Shown here: one piece after another, positions 13,098-22,678 of the stretch | How positions within the stretch are numbered: the stretch's first letter is position 1 | Layout of the letters: each line of letters begins with the position of its first letter | Assembly (NCBI RefSeq): GCF_001584145.1 | Contig: NZ_CP013232.1 | Location: forward strand, 3,658,001-3,722,000 | Source of the DNA: Collimonas fungivorans | GTDB taxonomy: Bacteria; Pseudomonadota; Gammaproteobacteria; Burkholderiales; Burkholderiaceae_D | Reading direction: 5' to 3' | DNA length: 64,000 nt | Program-made: the position numbers and the translations under genes | The notes under the pieces: generated by a model | Told to the model about the DNA's origin: nothing | The model's database searches: none | What the model saw: the letters and a program-made list of their open reading frames with translations, nothing else

Positions 13098-15542
13098 TCA
13101 GAAATTGTAGCGGCCGGTCAGCACGACGGTGCGTCCCTGTTCAAAACCGCTGCCTTCCGGAATGCTGGCGAAGCTGCCATACAGCTTGCGATCGAAGATG
13201 TTCCTCATGCCGAGCGTGAGCGACCATAACCTGGATTTGTAGCGCAAGTTGGCGTCGGTGCTGAACTGGCCTCCCATGTAGTCGTCGTTGATGTTGCGGT
13301 AACCGCCGCGGCTGCTCATTCCCAGGCCGTAGCCCCAGCCTCTCCAGCCGGGGCTCTGCAGATCGTAGCTGCTCCAGAAACTGGCCTGGTGGCGCGCCAC
13401 GCGATCCACCGCAAAAGAAAAATCGGACGGCTGCCCGGCCTTGAATCCGGTGTAGCTATAGGATGCAATCAGATTCCAGCCCGGCGCCGGGCTCCCAGCC
13501 ACGTCCAGCTCCGTGCCGTAGCTGACAGTGGGCGGCAGCGATCCCAGCAACCGTGTGACGCCGGCATCGTCTACCTCGCCATACAGGACCTTGGAATGGG
13601 TCGCGCGGAACGCCGACGCGGTAAGCAGCAATCGCTCGCCGAACAGGTTGAGCTTCAATCCCGCTTCGATCGATTTGCCTTCGGTCGCCGGAAAATTATA
13701 GATTCCCGCCGGGCCGCCGTTGGGACCGGGCCCTGAAGCCTGCGCCTGCAGCACAAAACTCTTTTGCTGGTTAACGTACACCATCATGCTGTCGGTCAGC
13801 TGATATGCCAGGCCGATGTTGTAGACCGGCTTGCTGCGCGGATGCAACGCGGTGTCGTCGCCGCTCTGCGCATCGATGCTGTGCGACCAGGCCTTGGTAT
13901 AACCGAGATTGGCCAGCAAATGCCAGCGCCGCCAGCTCAGCTGGTCTTGCAAGAACCAGTTGCTGGTGTTGTAGCTCTGCGAGGATGAATCCGGCCACGG
14001 GGCCAGGCTGGACTGGGAAACTTCCGGCAGGCTGTCCGCCGACAAGGAGGCCATGACAGAATCGCCGATTTCGATCTGCGGCGCCGCACGCCAGCTATGG
14101 TGAAACGCCACGCCGGCCAGCACGACGTGTTTTACGGGCCCGGTAAAAAAACTGCCACGCACGCTATTCTCGACATTCCAGCCATAAGACGTCGCCTCTC
14201 CCGCCTGCGGCTGGCAGCCGCGCATTGCCGCACCGCTGCTGTCAGCCTTGCTTTGCGCGCAATAGTAAGACTCGAAGGAGACCTGCGTCTTCATGTAGTT
14301 GCCCTTGCTCTGCCAGCTCCAGCCGCCACCCAGTTTCTGCTGCAAGTCGTAGCTGGCGCCGAGGCTGGTGCTGCGGGTGCCGTCGTCAACCGCACCCAAG
14401 GGGCCGAAGCCGCCGCTCGCATGCTGGTTACGCTGGTAACTCAGGCCGACCACCGCAGTGGTATCGCCGTGACTAAAACCAAGCGACGGCGCGGCATACA
14501 CCTCGCGCTCGCTGTCATAACGGCCGGTTGCGTTCGGGTCGCGGTTACCGGACAGGATCAGCCGGTGCGTCCATGCTTGATCTTCCGACAAGGCTCCCGC
14601 GAGGTCGAGCGTCATCCGCTGATGGCCATAGCTGCCGGCTTCCAGCGTCAGCTCGCGCACCGCTTCGGCTTGCGGCCGCTTGGTGATGATATTGGCCAGG
14701 CCGCCCGGCTGCATCTGGCCGTTGGCGATGATCGAATCGGCGCCCTTGAGTACGTCGATCCGCTCGATAGCCGCCAGCGGCGTATGCAGCGGCGAGCTGG
14801 CGTTGTCGATGGGAGAAGGCCCCTGCTCCAGGCCGTTGATGCGGGACGGCGCGGCAAACCCGCGGATATAGATGGCTGAATCGACGCCGCGGTTGTAGAT
14901 ATTGACACCGCTGACGTCATGCAAGGCATCCAGCAGCGATTGCGCCTGCTGGCTGGCCATGACGTCCTTGGTCACCACCTGCACCGATTGCGCGATCTCG
15001 GACAGCGGCGTATCGCCGCGCGTAGCGCTGCTGCTGCTGGCAGCGGCAAATCCTTGGGCCGGCTCAGGCGCTTCCGTGGTCCCGGTGACCGTCATTGCCA
15101 TCAGGAGCGTATCCTCTCTTGCAGCGGCTTTCTCGGCCACCGCAGCAGCAGAAGCAACAGGCGGCGCCGGCGGCGTGACCCGCAGCAGGTATCCGCCCTC
15201 CGCCTTGGCCGCTGCTTCCAGTCCGGTACCGTTCAGCAGGCGAGCCAGCGCTTCAGCGACCGGATAACGGCCGGCCAGCCCCGGGCTGTATTTGTCTTGC
15301 AGCAGGGCCGCATCGTAGGCAAGCGAAATGCCAGCCTTGACGGCAAACACCGCCAATGCCTGGTTCAGCTTGCCGCCGGCGATCGAATAGTCTTTTGCCG
15401 GCTGCCCCGCTTGCGCCCATGCTTGCTGAGGAACGATCGAACCTGCGGAAACCAGGAAGCAGCACGCGACGTGCATGCGGATTGCCGTCGATAACGGCAA
15501 GGTCGTTCCGGAAATCCGCCGCCGAGAATTTTGTAGAACCAT
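13098..15542 (-). CDS. TonB-dependent siderophore receptor with signalling domain (FecA/FpvA type)
   Basis: An 814-residue outer-membrane receptor. After a signal peptide (cleavage after about residue 44, QQAWAQA) comes an STN domain (about 48-122), a linker with the TonB-box region, a plug (about 165-285; QSLLDALHDVSGVNIYNRG, ADSIIANGQMQPGGLANIITKRP) and a 22-strand barrel ending in GRYNF with the usual terminal Phe. The STN domain signals ligand binding to the FecR-like protein encoded upstream, which activates the ECF sigma factor. The ligand is probably a ferric siderophore, perhaps one made by another species, since no biosynthesis genes are near. Confidence 0.93.
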   Translation of the reverse strand: MVLQNSRRRISGTTLPLSTAIRMHVACCFLVSAGSIVPQQAWAQAGQPAKDYSIAGGKLNQALAVFAVKAGISLAYDAALLQDKYSPGLAGRYPVAEALARLLNGTGLEAAAKAEGGYLLRVTPPAPPVASAAAVAEKAAAREDTLLMAMTVTGTTEAPEPAQGFAAASSSSATRGDTPLSEIAQSVQVVTKDVMASQQAQSLLDALHDVSGVNIYNRGVDSAIYIRGFAAPSRINGLEQGPSPIDNASSPLHTPLAAIERIDVLKGADSIIANGQMQPGGLANIITKRPQAEAVRELTLEAGSYGHQRMTLDLAGALSEDQAWTHRLILSGNRDPNATGRYDSEREVYAAPSLGFSHGDTTAVVGLSYQRNQHASGGFGPLGAVDDGTRSTSLGASYDLQQKLGGGWSWQSKGNYMKTQVSFESYYCAQSKADSSGAAMRGCQPQAGEATSYGWNVENSVRGSFFTGPVKHVVLAGVAFHHSWRAAPQIEIGDSVMASLSADSLPEVSQSSLAPWPDSSSQSYNTSNWFLQDQLSWRRWHLLANLGYTKAWSHSIDAQSGDDTALHPRSKPVYNIGLAYQLTDSMMVYVNQQKSFVLQAQASGPGPNGGPAGIYNFPATEGKSIEAGLKLNLFGERLLLTASAFRATHSKVLYGEVDDAGVTRLLGSLPPTVSYGTELDVAGSPAPGWNLIASYSYTGFKAGQPSDFSFAVDRVARHQASFWSSYDLQSPGWRGWGYGLGMSSRGGYRNINDDYMGGQFSTDANLRYKSRLWSLTLGMRNIFDRKLYGSFASIPEGSGFEQGRTVVLTGRYNF

Positions 15543-15618
15543 GCCAATTGCTTTCTCGGTTGACTAGACCTGCGCCCGGCCAATGGCCGGATCCAACTGA
15601 AACTCTTGTGTGTGCACC

Positions 15619-16572
15619 CTAGGCTGCCCTTACGGTGACCCAGTACTGGGTGACTCTCTCTATCCGCACCGGCAGCACCTTGCTGAGCAGGGCCAGCACC
15701 TGGTCGGTGTCCTTCAGCTGATAGGTGCCCGAGACGCGTTGCTCCGCCACCGCCGGATCGCAGCTGAGACGGCCGTGGCGATAGCGAGAGAGTTCCTGGA
15801 CAAAATCGGCCAGCCGCATCTTGTCCGCAAACAGCACGCCTTGCGACCAGAGCGCCTGGGCCTCGTCCACCGCCAGCACCGGCCCGGCCTGGCTCGCGCT
15901 AAAGCTGCACTGCTGGCCGGCTTGCACCACCACGGCTGCCGCTTTCAGCGGCGTCAACTCGATCGCTCCCTCGAACACCGCCACATGGCTGCGCATGCCC
16001 TCTTGCCTGACGTCGAAGCGGGTGCCGAGCGCACGCAGCATGCCATGCCGCGTCTGCACCCTGAACGGACGCGCCGGCAGCATCTTGTCGGCTGCCGTGG
16101 TCACCAGCACTTCGCCGGTGTAAAGCTGGACCAGGCGCTGGCGGCCGTCGAATTTGACATCGACCGAACTGGCGGTATTCAGGATCAGCTGGGTACCGTC
16201 CGCCAGCGCAATCGTGCTGCGCTCGCCGGTTGCGGTCTGGTATTCGGCAGTCCAGTCCTCCCACGGCAGCTTGGCGGCCAGCCAGGCCACCGGCGCTGTG
16301 CTTAGCAGCACAGCCAGGGCCTTGAGCGCCGCCCGACGCTGCTGCGGATAGGCCGGACGGTCAAGCACCGGCATGCCCAGCTCGGGAGGAATGTCGCTGA
16401 ACGAGTCGGTGAGCCGTTGCGCGCATTGCCATGCGCGCTGGTGTTCGGGGCTGCGCGAACGCCAGTGCTGCCAGGCTTGCTGGTCGGCTTCGGTAGCATC
16501 GTCGCCATGCAGCTTCATCAGCCAGGTGGCGGCTTCGCGAATGATCGCCGGATTGATCGATGTCTCTGTCAT
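15619..16572 (-). CDS. FecR-like anti-sigma/sensor protein
   Basis: A 317-residue protein starting MTETSINPAI; the ATG overlaps the stop of the sigma gene (ATGA), so translation is coupled. The N-terminal cytoplasmic part (DUF4880-like, ATWLMKLHGDDATEADQQAW) binds the sigma factor, a hydrophobic segment near residues 90-110 (ALAVLLSTAPVAWLAA) crosses the membrane, and the FecR domain follows (GERSTIALADGTQLILNTAS, VKFDGRQRLVQLYTGEVLV). The C-terminal region would contact the receptor signalling domain. It acts in the cell-surface signalling relay with its neighbours. Confidence 0.92.
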   Translation of the reverse strand: MTETSINPAIIREAATWLMKLHGDDATEADQQAWQHWRSRSPEHQRAWQCAQRLTDSFSDIPPELGMPVLDRPAYPQQRRAALKALAVLLSTAPVAWLAAKLPWEDWTAEYQTATGERSTIALADGTQLILNTASSVDVKFDGRQRLVQLYTGEVLVTTAADKMLPARPFRVQTRHGMLRALGTRFDVRQEGMRSHVAVFEGAIELTPLKAAAVVVQAGQQCSFSASQAGPVLAVDEAQALWSQGVLFADKMRLADFVQELSRYRHGRLSCDPAVAEQRVSGTYQLKDTDQVLALLSKVLPVRIERVTQYWVTVRAA

Positions 16573-17069
16573 GGCAAGGAAAACGTCAGGCACTGCTCGA
16601 AACCCAGCACCATATGGCGCTTCACGGTCCTGACCGAAATGTTCAGCTGCTCGGCGATCTCGGCGTAAGTCAGGCCTTCCAGCTGCGACAGCAGGAAAGT
16701 GCTGCGTGCCTTGGGCGGCAGGCGGTCCAGCATGGCGTCGACTTCGAACAGGGTCTCCAGCAGGATGGCGCGATATTCCAGCGACGGCGCCTGCGCTTCG
16801 GGCAGCAAGGCCAGCGTCTCCAGGTAAGCACGCTCCAGCGCTTCGCGCCGATAAGCATTCGCCACCAGGCCTTTGGCGATGACCGTCAGGTAGGCGCGCG
16901 GCTCTTCGATCACCTCGATTGCAGGTTTCAGCAAGACCCGTACAAAAGTGTCTTGCGCGATATCCGCAGCGTGGTCGATATTGCCGAGGCGCCTGCGCAA
17001 CCAGCCCACCAGCCAGTTGTGATGGTCAATGTACAACGACTGCATCGGCGTAGCGTCCACCTTGGGCAT
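16569..17069 (-). CDS. ECF sigma factor, FecI type
   Basis: A 166-residue sigma-70 family protein with region 2 (YIDHHNWLVGWLRRRLGN, AADIAQDTFVRVL) and region 4 (LDRLPPKARSTFLLSQLEG, TYAEIAEQLNISVRTVKRH). AGGAG lies eight bases before the ATG at 17069, which I prefer over an upstream in-frame start at 17087. It leads the sigma-FecR-receptor-STN cluster and presumably directs transcription of the receptor. I found no clear Fur box in front of it, though iron control is usual for the family. Confidence 0.92.
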   Translation of the reverse strand: MPKVDATPMQSLYIDHHNWLVGWLRRRLGNIDHAADIAQDTFVRVLLKPAIEVIEEPRAYLTVIAKGLVANAYRREALERAYLETLALLPEAQAPSLEYRAILLETLFEVDAMLDRLPPKARSTFLLSQLEGLTYAEIAEQLNISVRTVKRHMVLGFEQCLTFSLP

Positions 17070-17763
17070 GAGCGGCTCTCCTAACAATGTGCTTCTTTCA
17101 AAGCCAAGACAAAATCAAAGATGCTGGCAGTTGCATGAAAGCGGCCGGTCTTTGTGCTGCGCCGCGTTTCCAGGCAAAAGGAAAACATCGCAAAGGCGAT
17201 TGCGTTCTTCCTCTACTCAATCCAAGACCAAAATGTATGACCAATCTGCGTCGATCGTCAACAAGACGACAGGGGCAAAACAACACAATCGCCACTAAAC
17301 ATTTAATTATTTGAACATTTCCTTTTTGCGCTCAGCGATTCTAACCAGCAAAGTCCGATTGTTACCCGATATTTTATTGGACCTTCGCATGGCGCCGAAT
17401 CGCGCATCTTTACGAAAATGCTCCGCATGGATTGCGAGAGACACAATCATTGTGCGAATGAAGCAATATCGAGGCCAAGATGCAGCAGATTGCGCCTGTT
17501 TTGGGATCGACAAACAAATATGGAAATTTAAAAAAAGAATGGCACTTTTTTTTGTCTCAAGTGGCAAGACTAGTGAGCAGGTCTTAATGTGTGCAGGGAG
17601 ATTTTGAGCGAATGTTGACAGTATCCGTTAAACAATCGTTGCGATAGTCCAGCGGCAAGCGCGTATTTGGTGCATGGCGCACCGCTATTGCTTTGTCGGC
17701 AAGTGCACAGCCGAAGCCGGGGATGAGCTGGATGCGCCGATTGTTACCTTTCCGGCCAGGCGC
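17070..17763. other. Long intergenic region, A+T-rich
   Basis: About 690 bases lie between the sigma gene and the racemase. The part at 17200-17600 is distinctly richer in A+T than the genes around it, with several A and T runs. ORFs on both strands (17307-17567 minus, 17311-17607 plus) have unusual composition for this genome and no recognised domain or RBS. The sigma-gene promoter must lie here. No tRNA or repeat was seen. Confidence 0.45.
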
Positions 17764-18516
17764 CTATGGCCGGCCAGGCGCGCGATCCCAGGAAAATTTT
17801 TCCAGCGGACCGGTATAGGGTTTAGCCAGGGGAAACGCTAGGTCGCCGCGCTTGCCTGTCTTCAAGCCCAGTTGCACCAGGCTTTCCGCCAGTTTCAGCG
17901 CCACCGTCACGCCGTCGATCACGGCGATGCCGAGCTCTTCTGCAATCGCCTTGCAGAGATCGCTCATGCCGGCGCAACCGAGCACGATGCTGTCAACCCT
18001 GTCCTGCTCCATCGCCTGCCGGCATTCAGCCAGGATGATGCGATACGCGTCCGAGCCCGGCCGCTCCAGGTCCAGTACATTCAGTTCGCAAGCGCGCACC
18101 TTGCGGCAAAAGCGCTGCATGCCGTATCGCTCGGCCAGGTGCCAGGCGATGCCGCAGGTCCGCTCCAGCGTGGTGACCACGCTGAAACTGCCGCCGATCA
18201 GGCTGGCGGCGTGCATCGCCGCTTCGGCGATGCCGATCACCGGGCCGCGCGCGGCTTCGCGTGCGGCATACAGGCCGGGATCGCCGAAACAGGCGATTAC
18301 ATAGGCATCGATGCCGGCCGCCTCGCCCTTCCTGATTTCATCGAGGATGCCTGGCACGCTCAGCGCCTCGTCGTAGTGGCTTTCAATCGACGCCGGCCCC
18401 ATCTCCGGGCTGACCGCGATCACCTCGGTGCCGATGGCGGCGACCCGGCGCGCGCACTGGCCGATTTTCTCGGTCATGCTCCAGGTCGTATTAGGATTGA
18501 TGATTTTGATTTTCAA
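17764..18516 (-). CDS. Hydantoin/allantoin racemase family protein
   Basis: A 250-residue member of the Asp/Glu/hydantoin racemase superfamily. IKIINPNTTWSMTEKI at the N-terminus is typical of the hydantoin racemase branch. The two catalytic cysteines are visible in VIACFGDPGLYAARE (near residue 75) and VLGCAGMSDL (near 180). It follows the NCS1 permease by two bases, so the pair is an operon for uptake and racemisation of a hydantoin-like compound. In some enterobacteria HpxA of this family racemises allantoin; no allantoinase is near here, so the substrate remains open. Confidence 0.87.
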   Translation of the reverse strand: MKIKIINPNTTWSMTEKIGQCARRVAAIGTEVIAVSPEMGPASIESHYDEALSVPGILDEIRKGEAAGIDAYVIACFGDPGLYAAREAARGPVIGIAEAAMHAASLIGGSFSVVTTLERTCGIAWHLAERYGMQRFCRKVRACELNVLDLERPGSDAYRIILAECRQAMEQDRVDSIVLGCAGMSDLCKAIAEELGIAVIDGVTVALKLAESLVQLGLKTGKRGDLAFPLAKPYTGPLEKFSWDRAPGRP

Positions 18517-18518
18517 GA

Positions 18519-19982
18519 TCAGGCGCTCGCTGCTCCTGCCGCCTTCGGCACGGCCTGTTTATCGCTGATGGTCCAGTAAATCGCCAGGCCGCATGCCATG
18601 CCGATGAACCAGGTGAAATTGGCCAGGCTGCCAAGCGACGGCAGCAATACGCACAGCACCGGAATCACTGCCGACGGGATCAGCGCGATGATGGCCTTGG
18701 GGTTATAGCCATTGCTGTACCAGTAAGCGCCCTTCGGATCCATGGTGTAGAGGTCGTCGACGATCACCTGCTGTTTTTTCACCAGGTAGAAATCGGCAAT
18801 CAGGATGCCGAACAAGGGGCCGATGAAGGAACCCAGGATATCCAGCGTGTAATGGATCACATGCGGATTGTTGAACAGGTTCCAGGGCGTGATGAAAATC
18901 GAGGCGACCGCGGCGATCATGCCGCCCATGCGCCAGCTGACCAGCTTCGGCGCCACGTTGGAAAAATCGAAAGCCGGCGACACGAAGTTGGCGACGATAT
19001 TGATGCCGACCGTGGCGATCATGAAAGTCAGGCCACCCAGCACCACCGCAAAAGTGTTGTCGATATGGCTCACCATCTCCACCGGATCGGTAATCAGCTT
19101 ACCGTACAGCGGCAAGGTGGCAGCGATGCAGACTACGGTCAGCAATGAAAAGCCGAGGAAATTGACCGGCAGGCCCCAGAAATTTCCCCGTTTTACCGAT
19201 TGGTAATCCTTGCCGTAGCGCGAAAAATCGCCGAAGTTGAGCATCGGCCCCGAGAAATAAGACACCACCAGCGCGGTAGCATTGATCATGATCGGGATCG
19301 CCGCCGCGCCGCTGTATTTGATGCCGCCCAGGTTCAGGTCGATATTGCTCCAGCCGGCCTTGCTGATCAGCCAGGCGGCCAGCAGGAACATCACCACGTA
19401 CACCGCCGGCCCGGCCCAGTCGATGAACCTGCGGATGGCGTCCATGCCAGTCCAGAACACGATCGCCTGCAACACCCACATCACCATGAAACCCAGCCAG
19501 CCGAAATAAGACAGGCCGGCAAAACCGTATTGCTTGAGGTCGGCGTAAATCGCCAGCTGCGGGAAAAACTTGAGCAAGATCAGCAAGAAGGCGCCGGACG
19601 CCAGGTAAGTCTGGATGCCGTACCAGGCTACCGCAATCAGTCCGCGGATAATCGCCGGGATGTTCGCTCCCAGCACGCCGAAGGTAGTGCGGCAAATGAC
19701 CGGATAAGGGGCGCTGGTGACCTGGCTGGGCTTGGCCACCAGGTTGGCGAAGAACTGCACGATCATGATGCCGGCCAGCAGCGCCACCAGCACCTGCCAG
19801 CTGCTCAACCCGAGCGCAAACAGGCTGCCGGCGGTCACGTAGCCGCCTACGCTGTGCACATCGGACATCCAGAACGCAAAAATATTGTAGCTGCCCCAGG
19901 TCTGTTTTTTCAGCGGCGCCAGGTCGTCGTTGGTCAGCCGGTCGTGATACGAGGGCTTGATAATCGCATTGTGCTGTTCCAT
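18519..19982 (-). CDS. NCS1 family nucleobase/hydantoin/allantoin permease
   Basis: A 487-residue inner-membrane transporter with about twelve hydrophobic segments. The N-terminal LAPLKKQTWGSYNIFAFWMS is the hallmark of NCS1 carriers, and the substrate-site region DFSRYGKDYQS follows in the middle. Members move cytosine, uracil, allantoin or hydantoins with Na+ or H+. The racemase gene starts two bases after its stop. The promoter region faces the GntR gene and contains an ATTGCGCACAAT site 121 bases before the start. Confidence 0.92.
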   Translation of the reverse strand: MEQHNAIIKPSYHDRLTNDDLAPLKKQTWGSYNIFAFWMSDVHSVGGYVTAGSLFALGLSSWQVLVALLAGIMIVQFFANLVAKPSQVTSAPYPVICRTTFGVLGANIPAIIRGLIAVAWYGIQTYLASGAFLLILLKFFPQLAIYADLKQYGFAGLSYFGWLGFMVMWVLQAIVFWTGMDAIRRFIDWAGPAVYVVMFLLAAWLISKAGWSNIDLNLGGIKYSGAAAIPIMINATALVVSYFSGPMLNFGDFSRYGKDYQSVKRGNFWGLPVNFLGFSLLTVVCIAATLPLYGKLITDPVEMVSHIDNTFAVVLGGLTFMIATVGINIVANFVSPAFDFSNVAPKLVSWRMGGMIAAVASIFITPWNLFNNPHVIHYTLDILGSFIGPLFGILIADFYLVKKQQVIVDDLYTMDPKGAYWYSNGYNPKAIIALIPSAVIPVLCVLLPSLGSLANFTWFIGMACGLAIYWTISDKQAVPKAAGAASA

Positions 19983-20103
19983 CGTGACTCCTAATCCAGA
20001 GTGTTAACAAATCAGGCCGGGCGGGACATCGCCGGGAACTGGTTTTGATTGGCAAAGCTGGTTGACAATGAAACCGCATAAATCATCGACAATCAAATAC
20101 ACA

Positions 20104-20115
20104 ATTGCGCACAAT
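20104..20115. promoter_or_regulatory. ATTGCGCACAAT, candidate GntR operator 1
   Basis: A near-perfect palindrome in the leader of the NCS1 permease. It differs at one base from the perfect site at 20403. Palindromes of this length are usual for FadR-type GntR regulators. Confidence 0.5.
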
Positions 20116-20269
20116 CATTCCTGACCTATAAGCCAGAATCGTGCCAAGCATTGTAGAAGCCAGGGTGAGCAAGAATGGGATGGCTGTATAAAAGGGGATT
20201 TTTCCGACTGCGAGACGGGTGATGACAGGGACTTGGAAAGCGGCACAAACTGGTGCAAACCCAGCCATA

Positions 20270-20280
20270 ATTGTGCACCT
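20270..20280. promoter_or_regulatory. ATTGTGCACCT, candidate GntR operator 2 (half-conserved)
   Basis: Shares ATTGTGCAC with the perfect site at 20403 but diverges in the last bases. It lies midway between the two divergent genes. Confidence 0.35.
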
Positions 20281-20402
20281 GCCTCGCAATGATGCAATTT
20301 CAAGGCGCTGGACACGCGAAAGCCAAGCTAGCCGTGCAAGCTGCCGGCTTCGGACTTATACTGTTGCCACGTCAATGGGAAAATGCTGCGATCCATGTAT
20401 AA

Positions 20403-20414
20403 ATTGTGCACAAT
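20403..20414. promoter_or_regulatory. ATTGTGCACAAT, candidate GntR operator 3
   Basis: A perfect 12-base palindrome, 43 bases before the GntR start, suited to autoregulation. Together with the sites at 20104 and 20270 it makes a three-site array in one divergent intergenic region. Confidence 0.55.
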
Positions 20415-20456
20415 ACCGATATTGAATACGCCTGGAACCGAACCGGAGGCCATGGC

Positions 20457-21170
20457 ATGAGCGCAGTCCCCAGAGGCGAGCAGGCCGAGTTGAGCAACGA
20501 TGAAATCGATGCCCGCATCCACCTCGCCATCATCGACGCCATCCTCGACCACCAGCTGCCGCCGGGAACGCGCCTGGTCGAAGCGCCGCTATGCGAAGCA
20601 TTCGGCGTGACGCGCGGCACCTTGAGGCGGGTTTTTGTGAAACTGGCGCATGAACGCGTGATCGACCTGCAGCCGAACCGCGGCGCGGTGATCGCCATGC
20701 ATGACGTCAAGGAAGCGCGCGAAGTGTTCGAGGCGCGCGTCATCCTCGAAGGCGGCTCGGTCAGGAGCCTGGCCGGCAAGCGCAAGGTGTTACCGGAATT
20801 GCGCACACTGGTGAAACGGGAACACGCGTTGCGCGAGCAAGGCAACTGGGGGGAATGGATACGCCTGTCGGGTGAATTCCATATCAAGCTCAGCGAAGCC
20901 AACCAGAACAATATCGTCAGCGCCTACCTGCGCACCCTGATTGCGCGCACTTCCCTGCTGATAGGCTTGTATGAAACGCCGAAACGCAACAGCTGCTCGG
21001 CCGACGAACACGGCGGCATCCTGGATGCGATCGAACAAGGGGATGCGGAACGCGCCGCCAGGCTGATGGAACATCACCTGGGCGAATATGCCTCCGAGCT
21101 GCTGACCGAAACCGGCCAGCCCAAGGAAGTCGATTTCGCCAGGCTGTTTTCGCCGGTGCGCGCGGCCTGA
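20457..21170 (+). CDS. GntR family regulator, FadR-type (FCD domain)
   Basis: A 237-residue regulator. The winged helix at about residues 15-80 shows LPPGTRLVEAPLCEAFGVTRGTLRRVFVKLAHERVIDLQPNRGAVI; the FCD ligand domain fills residues 90-220, with the metal-binding pattern FHIKLSEANQN and EHGGILDAIEQGDAERAARLMEHH. The ATG at 20457 has GGAGG about nine bases upstream. It is divergent from the permease-racemase operon, which it probably controls through the ATTGYGCACAAT sites. The ligand is likely an imported hydantoin or allantoin derivative. Confidence 0.9.
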   Translation: MSAVPRGEQAELSNDEIDARIHLAIIDAILDHQLPPGTRLVEAPLCEAFGVTRGTLRRVFVKLAHERVIDLQPNRGAVIAMHDVKEAREVFEARVILEGGSVRSLAGKRKVLPELRTLVKREHALREQGNWGEWIRLSGEFHIKLSEANQNNIVSAYLRTLIARTSLLIGLYETPKRNSCSADEHGGILDAIEQGDAERAARLMEHHLGEYASELLTETGQPKEVDFARLFSPVRAA

Positions 21171-21224
21171 TTTTTATTTCGGATTCATCTGATTTTTCTA
21201 AGGGTGCAAAAAATGCTTTCGTGT

Positions 21225-21294
21225 GTAGGGTGGGCACGCTTTTGTGTCCACGCGGAAGCGCCACAGCGTGGGCACAAAAGCGTGCCCACCCTAC
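21225..21294. repeat. Palindromic repeat, GTAGGGTGGGCAC family, copy 1
   Basis: GTAGGGTGGGCACGC at the left edge is mirrored exactly by GCGTGCCCACCCTAC at the right, with further pairing inside (TTTTGTG against CACAAAA). The 70-base unit lies between convergent gene ends (GntR regulator and rarA) and may also end transcription. Confidence 0.8.
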
Positions 21295-21367
21295 TTCTTG
21301 GCATGCCATGCGCGATAACCTCTCCTTTACCCACAGAGAAGTCTGAACTGAAGTACTTTTTTCGCGC

Positions 21368-22678
21368 CTAGCCTTTATCGGCGTTGGCCTGGTCGTCCAG
21401 GCCTTTCAGGAACTGCATTTTCTCGGCGATCTTGGACTCGACGCCGCGCGGTACCGGCCGGTACCAGCCGGGATCGCCTATGCCATCGGGCAGGTAGGTC
21501 TCGCCGGCCGCATAGGCATGCGGCTCGTCATGCGCATAACGATACTCATGGCCATAGCCGAGTTCCTTCATCAGCTTGGTCGGCGCATTTCTCAGGTGTA
21601 CCGGCACTTCCCGCGACTTGTCCTTGCGGACAAACGCCATGGCCTGGTTGAAGGCGTTGTAGCCGGCATTGCTCTTGGCCGCGATGGCCAGGTAGATGAC
21701 TGCCTGCCCCAGCGCCAGCTCGCCTTCCGGCGAACCTAGCCGTTCATAGGTCGCTGCGGCGTCGTTGGCAATCTGCATCGCGCGCGGGTCGGCCAGGCCG
21801 ATATCTTCCCAGGCCATGCGCACAATCCGGCGCGACAGGTATCTGGGGTCGGCGCCGCCGTCCAGCATGCGGCACAGCCAGTACAGCGCACCGTCCGGGC
21901 TGGAGCCGCGCACCGATTTGTGCAAGGCCGAAATCTGGTCGTAGAAATTGTCGCCGCCCTTGTCGAAGCGGCGCGCATTCAGGGTCAGCGCATTTTGCAG
22001 GAACTCGCTGGTGACCTGGGTCACGCCGGAAGCCTTGATGGCGCTGCCGCTCTGCTCCAGCAGGTTGAGCAGCCGGCGCGCATCGCCGTCGGCATAACCG
22101 ATCAGGGTATCGACCGCGGCCTCGTCGAACTGCAGGTGCGACAAGACCCGCTCCTGCGCGCGCGCCAGCAGTAGCTTCAGTTCATCCTCGGTCAGGGCCT
22201 GCAGCACATACACCTGCGCCCGCGACAGCAAAGCGGAATTGACTTCAAACGAGGGATTTTCGGTAGTCGCGCCAATGAAGGTCACCAGGCCCGATTCGGC
22301 ATACGGCAGCAAGGCGTCTTGCTGAGATTTGTTGAAACGGTGGATTTCGTCGACGAACAAGATCGTATGCTTGCCTTGCGCCAGGTTCTGCTGCGCCTGT
22401 TCCATCGCCGCCCGGATATCCTTGACGCCCGAAAACACCGCCGACAGCGGGATGAATTCACAGTCGAAGGCATTCGCGGTCAGGCGCGCCAGCGTGGTCT
22501 TGCCGACACCCGGCGGCCCCCACAGGATCATGGAATGCGGCTTGCCGGATTCAAACGCCAGCCGCAGCGGCTTGCCCGGCCCCAGCAGGTGGCTCTGCCC
22601 GATCACCTCGTCCAGGGTCGCCGGACGCAGGGCTTCAGCCAGTGGCGGTATGGGTTCAACTTTGAAGAGATCGGACAT
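21368..22678 (-). CDS. rarA: Replication-associated recombination protein A (RarA/MgsA)
   Basis: A 436-residue AAA+ ATPase of the clamp-loader-like group. Walker A GPPGVGKTT is near residues 54-62 and Walker B LFVDEIHRFNKSQQDALLP near 107-125; the C-terminal half has the tetramerisation and RarA-specific region (EDIGLADPRAMQIAND, LAIAAKSNAGYNAF). It acts at stalled replication forks and binds SSB. It stands alone, divergent from fdxA. Confidence 0.96.
   Translation of the reverse strand: MSDLFKVEPIPPLAEALRPATLDEVIGQSHLLGPGKPLRLAFESGKPHSMILWGPPGVGKTTLARLTANAFDCEFIPLSAVFSGVKDIRAAMEQAQQNLAQGKHTILFVDEIHRFNKSQQDALLPYAESGLVTFIGATTENPSFEVNSALLSRAQVYVLQALTEDELKLLLARAQERVLSHLQFDEAAVDTLIGYADGDARRLLNLLEQSGSAIKASGVTQVTSEFLQNALTLNARRFDKGGDNFYDQISALHKSVRGSSPDGALYWLCRMLDGGADPRYLSRRIVRMAWEDIGLADPRAMQIANDAAATYERLGSPEGELALGQAVIYLAIAAKSNAGYNAFNQAMAFVRKDKSREVPVHLRNAPTKLMKELGYGHEYRYAHDEPHAYAAGETYLPDGIGDPGWYRPVPRGVESKIAEKMQFLKGLDDQANADKG

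Noticed and set aside
17307..17607. ORFs on both strands in the A+T-rich gap
   Set aside because: No Shine-Dalgarno, no known domain, and composition unlike neighbouring genes.
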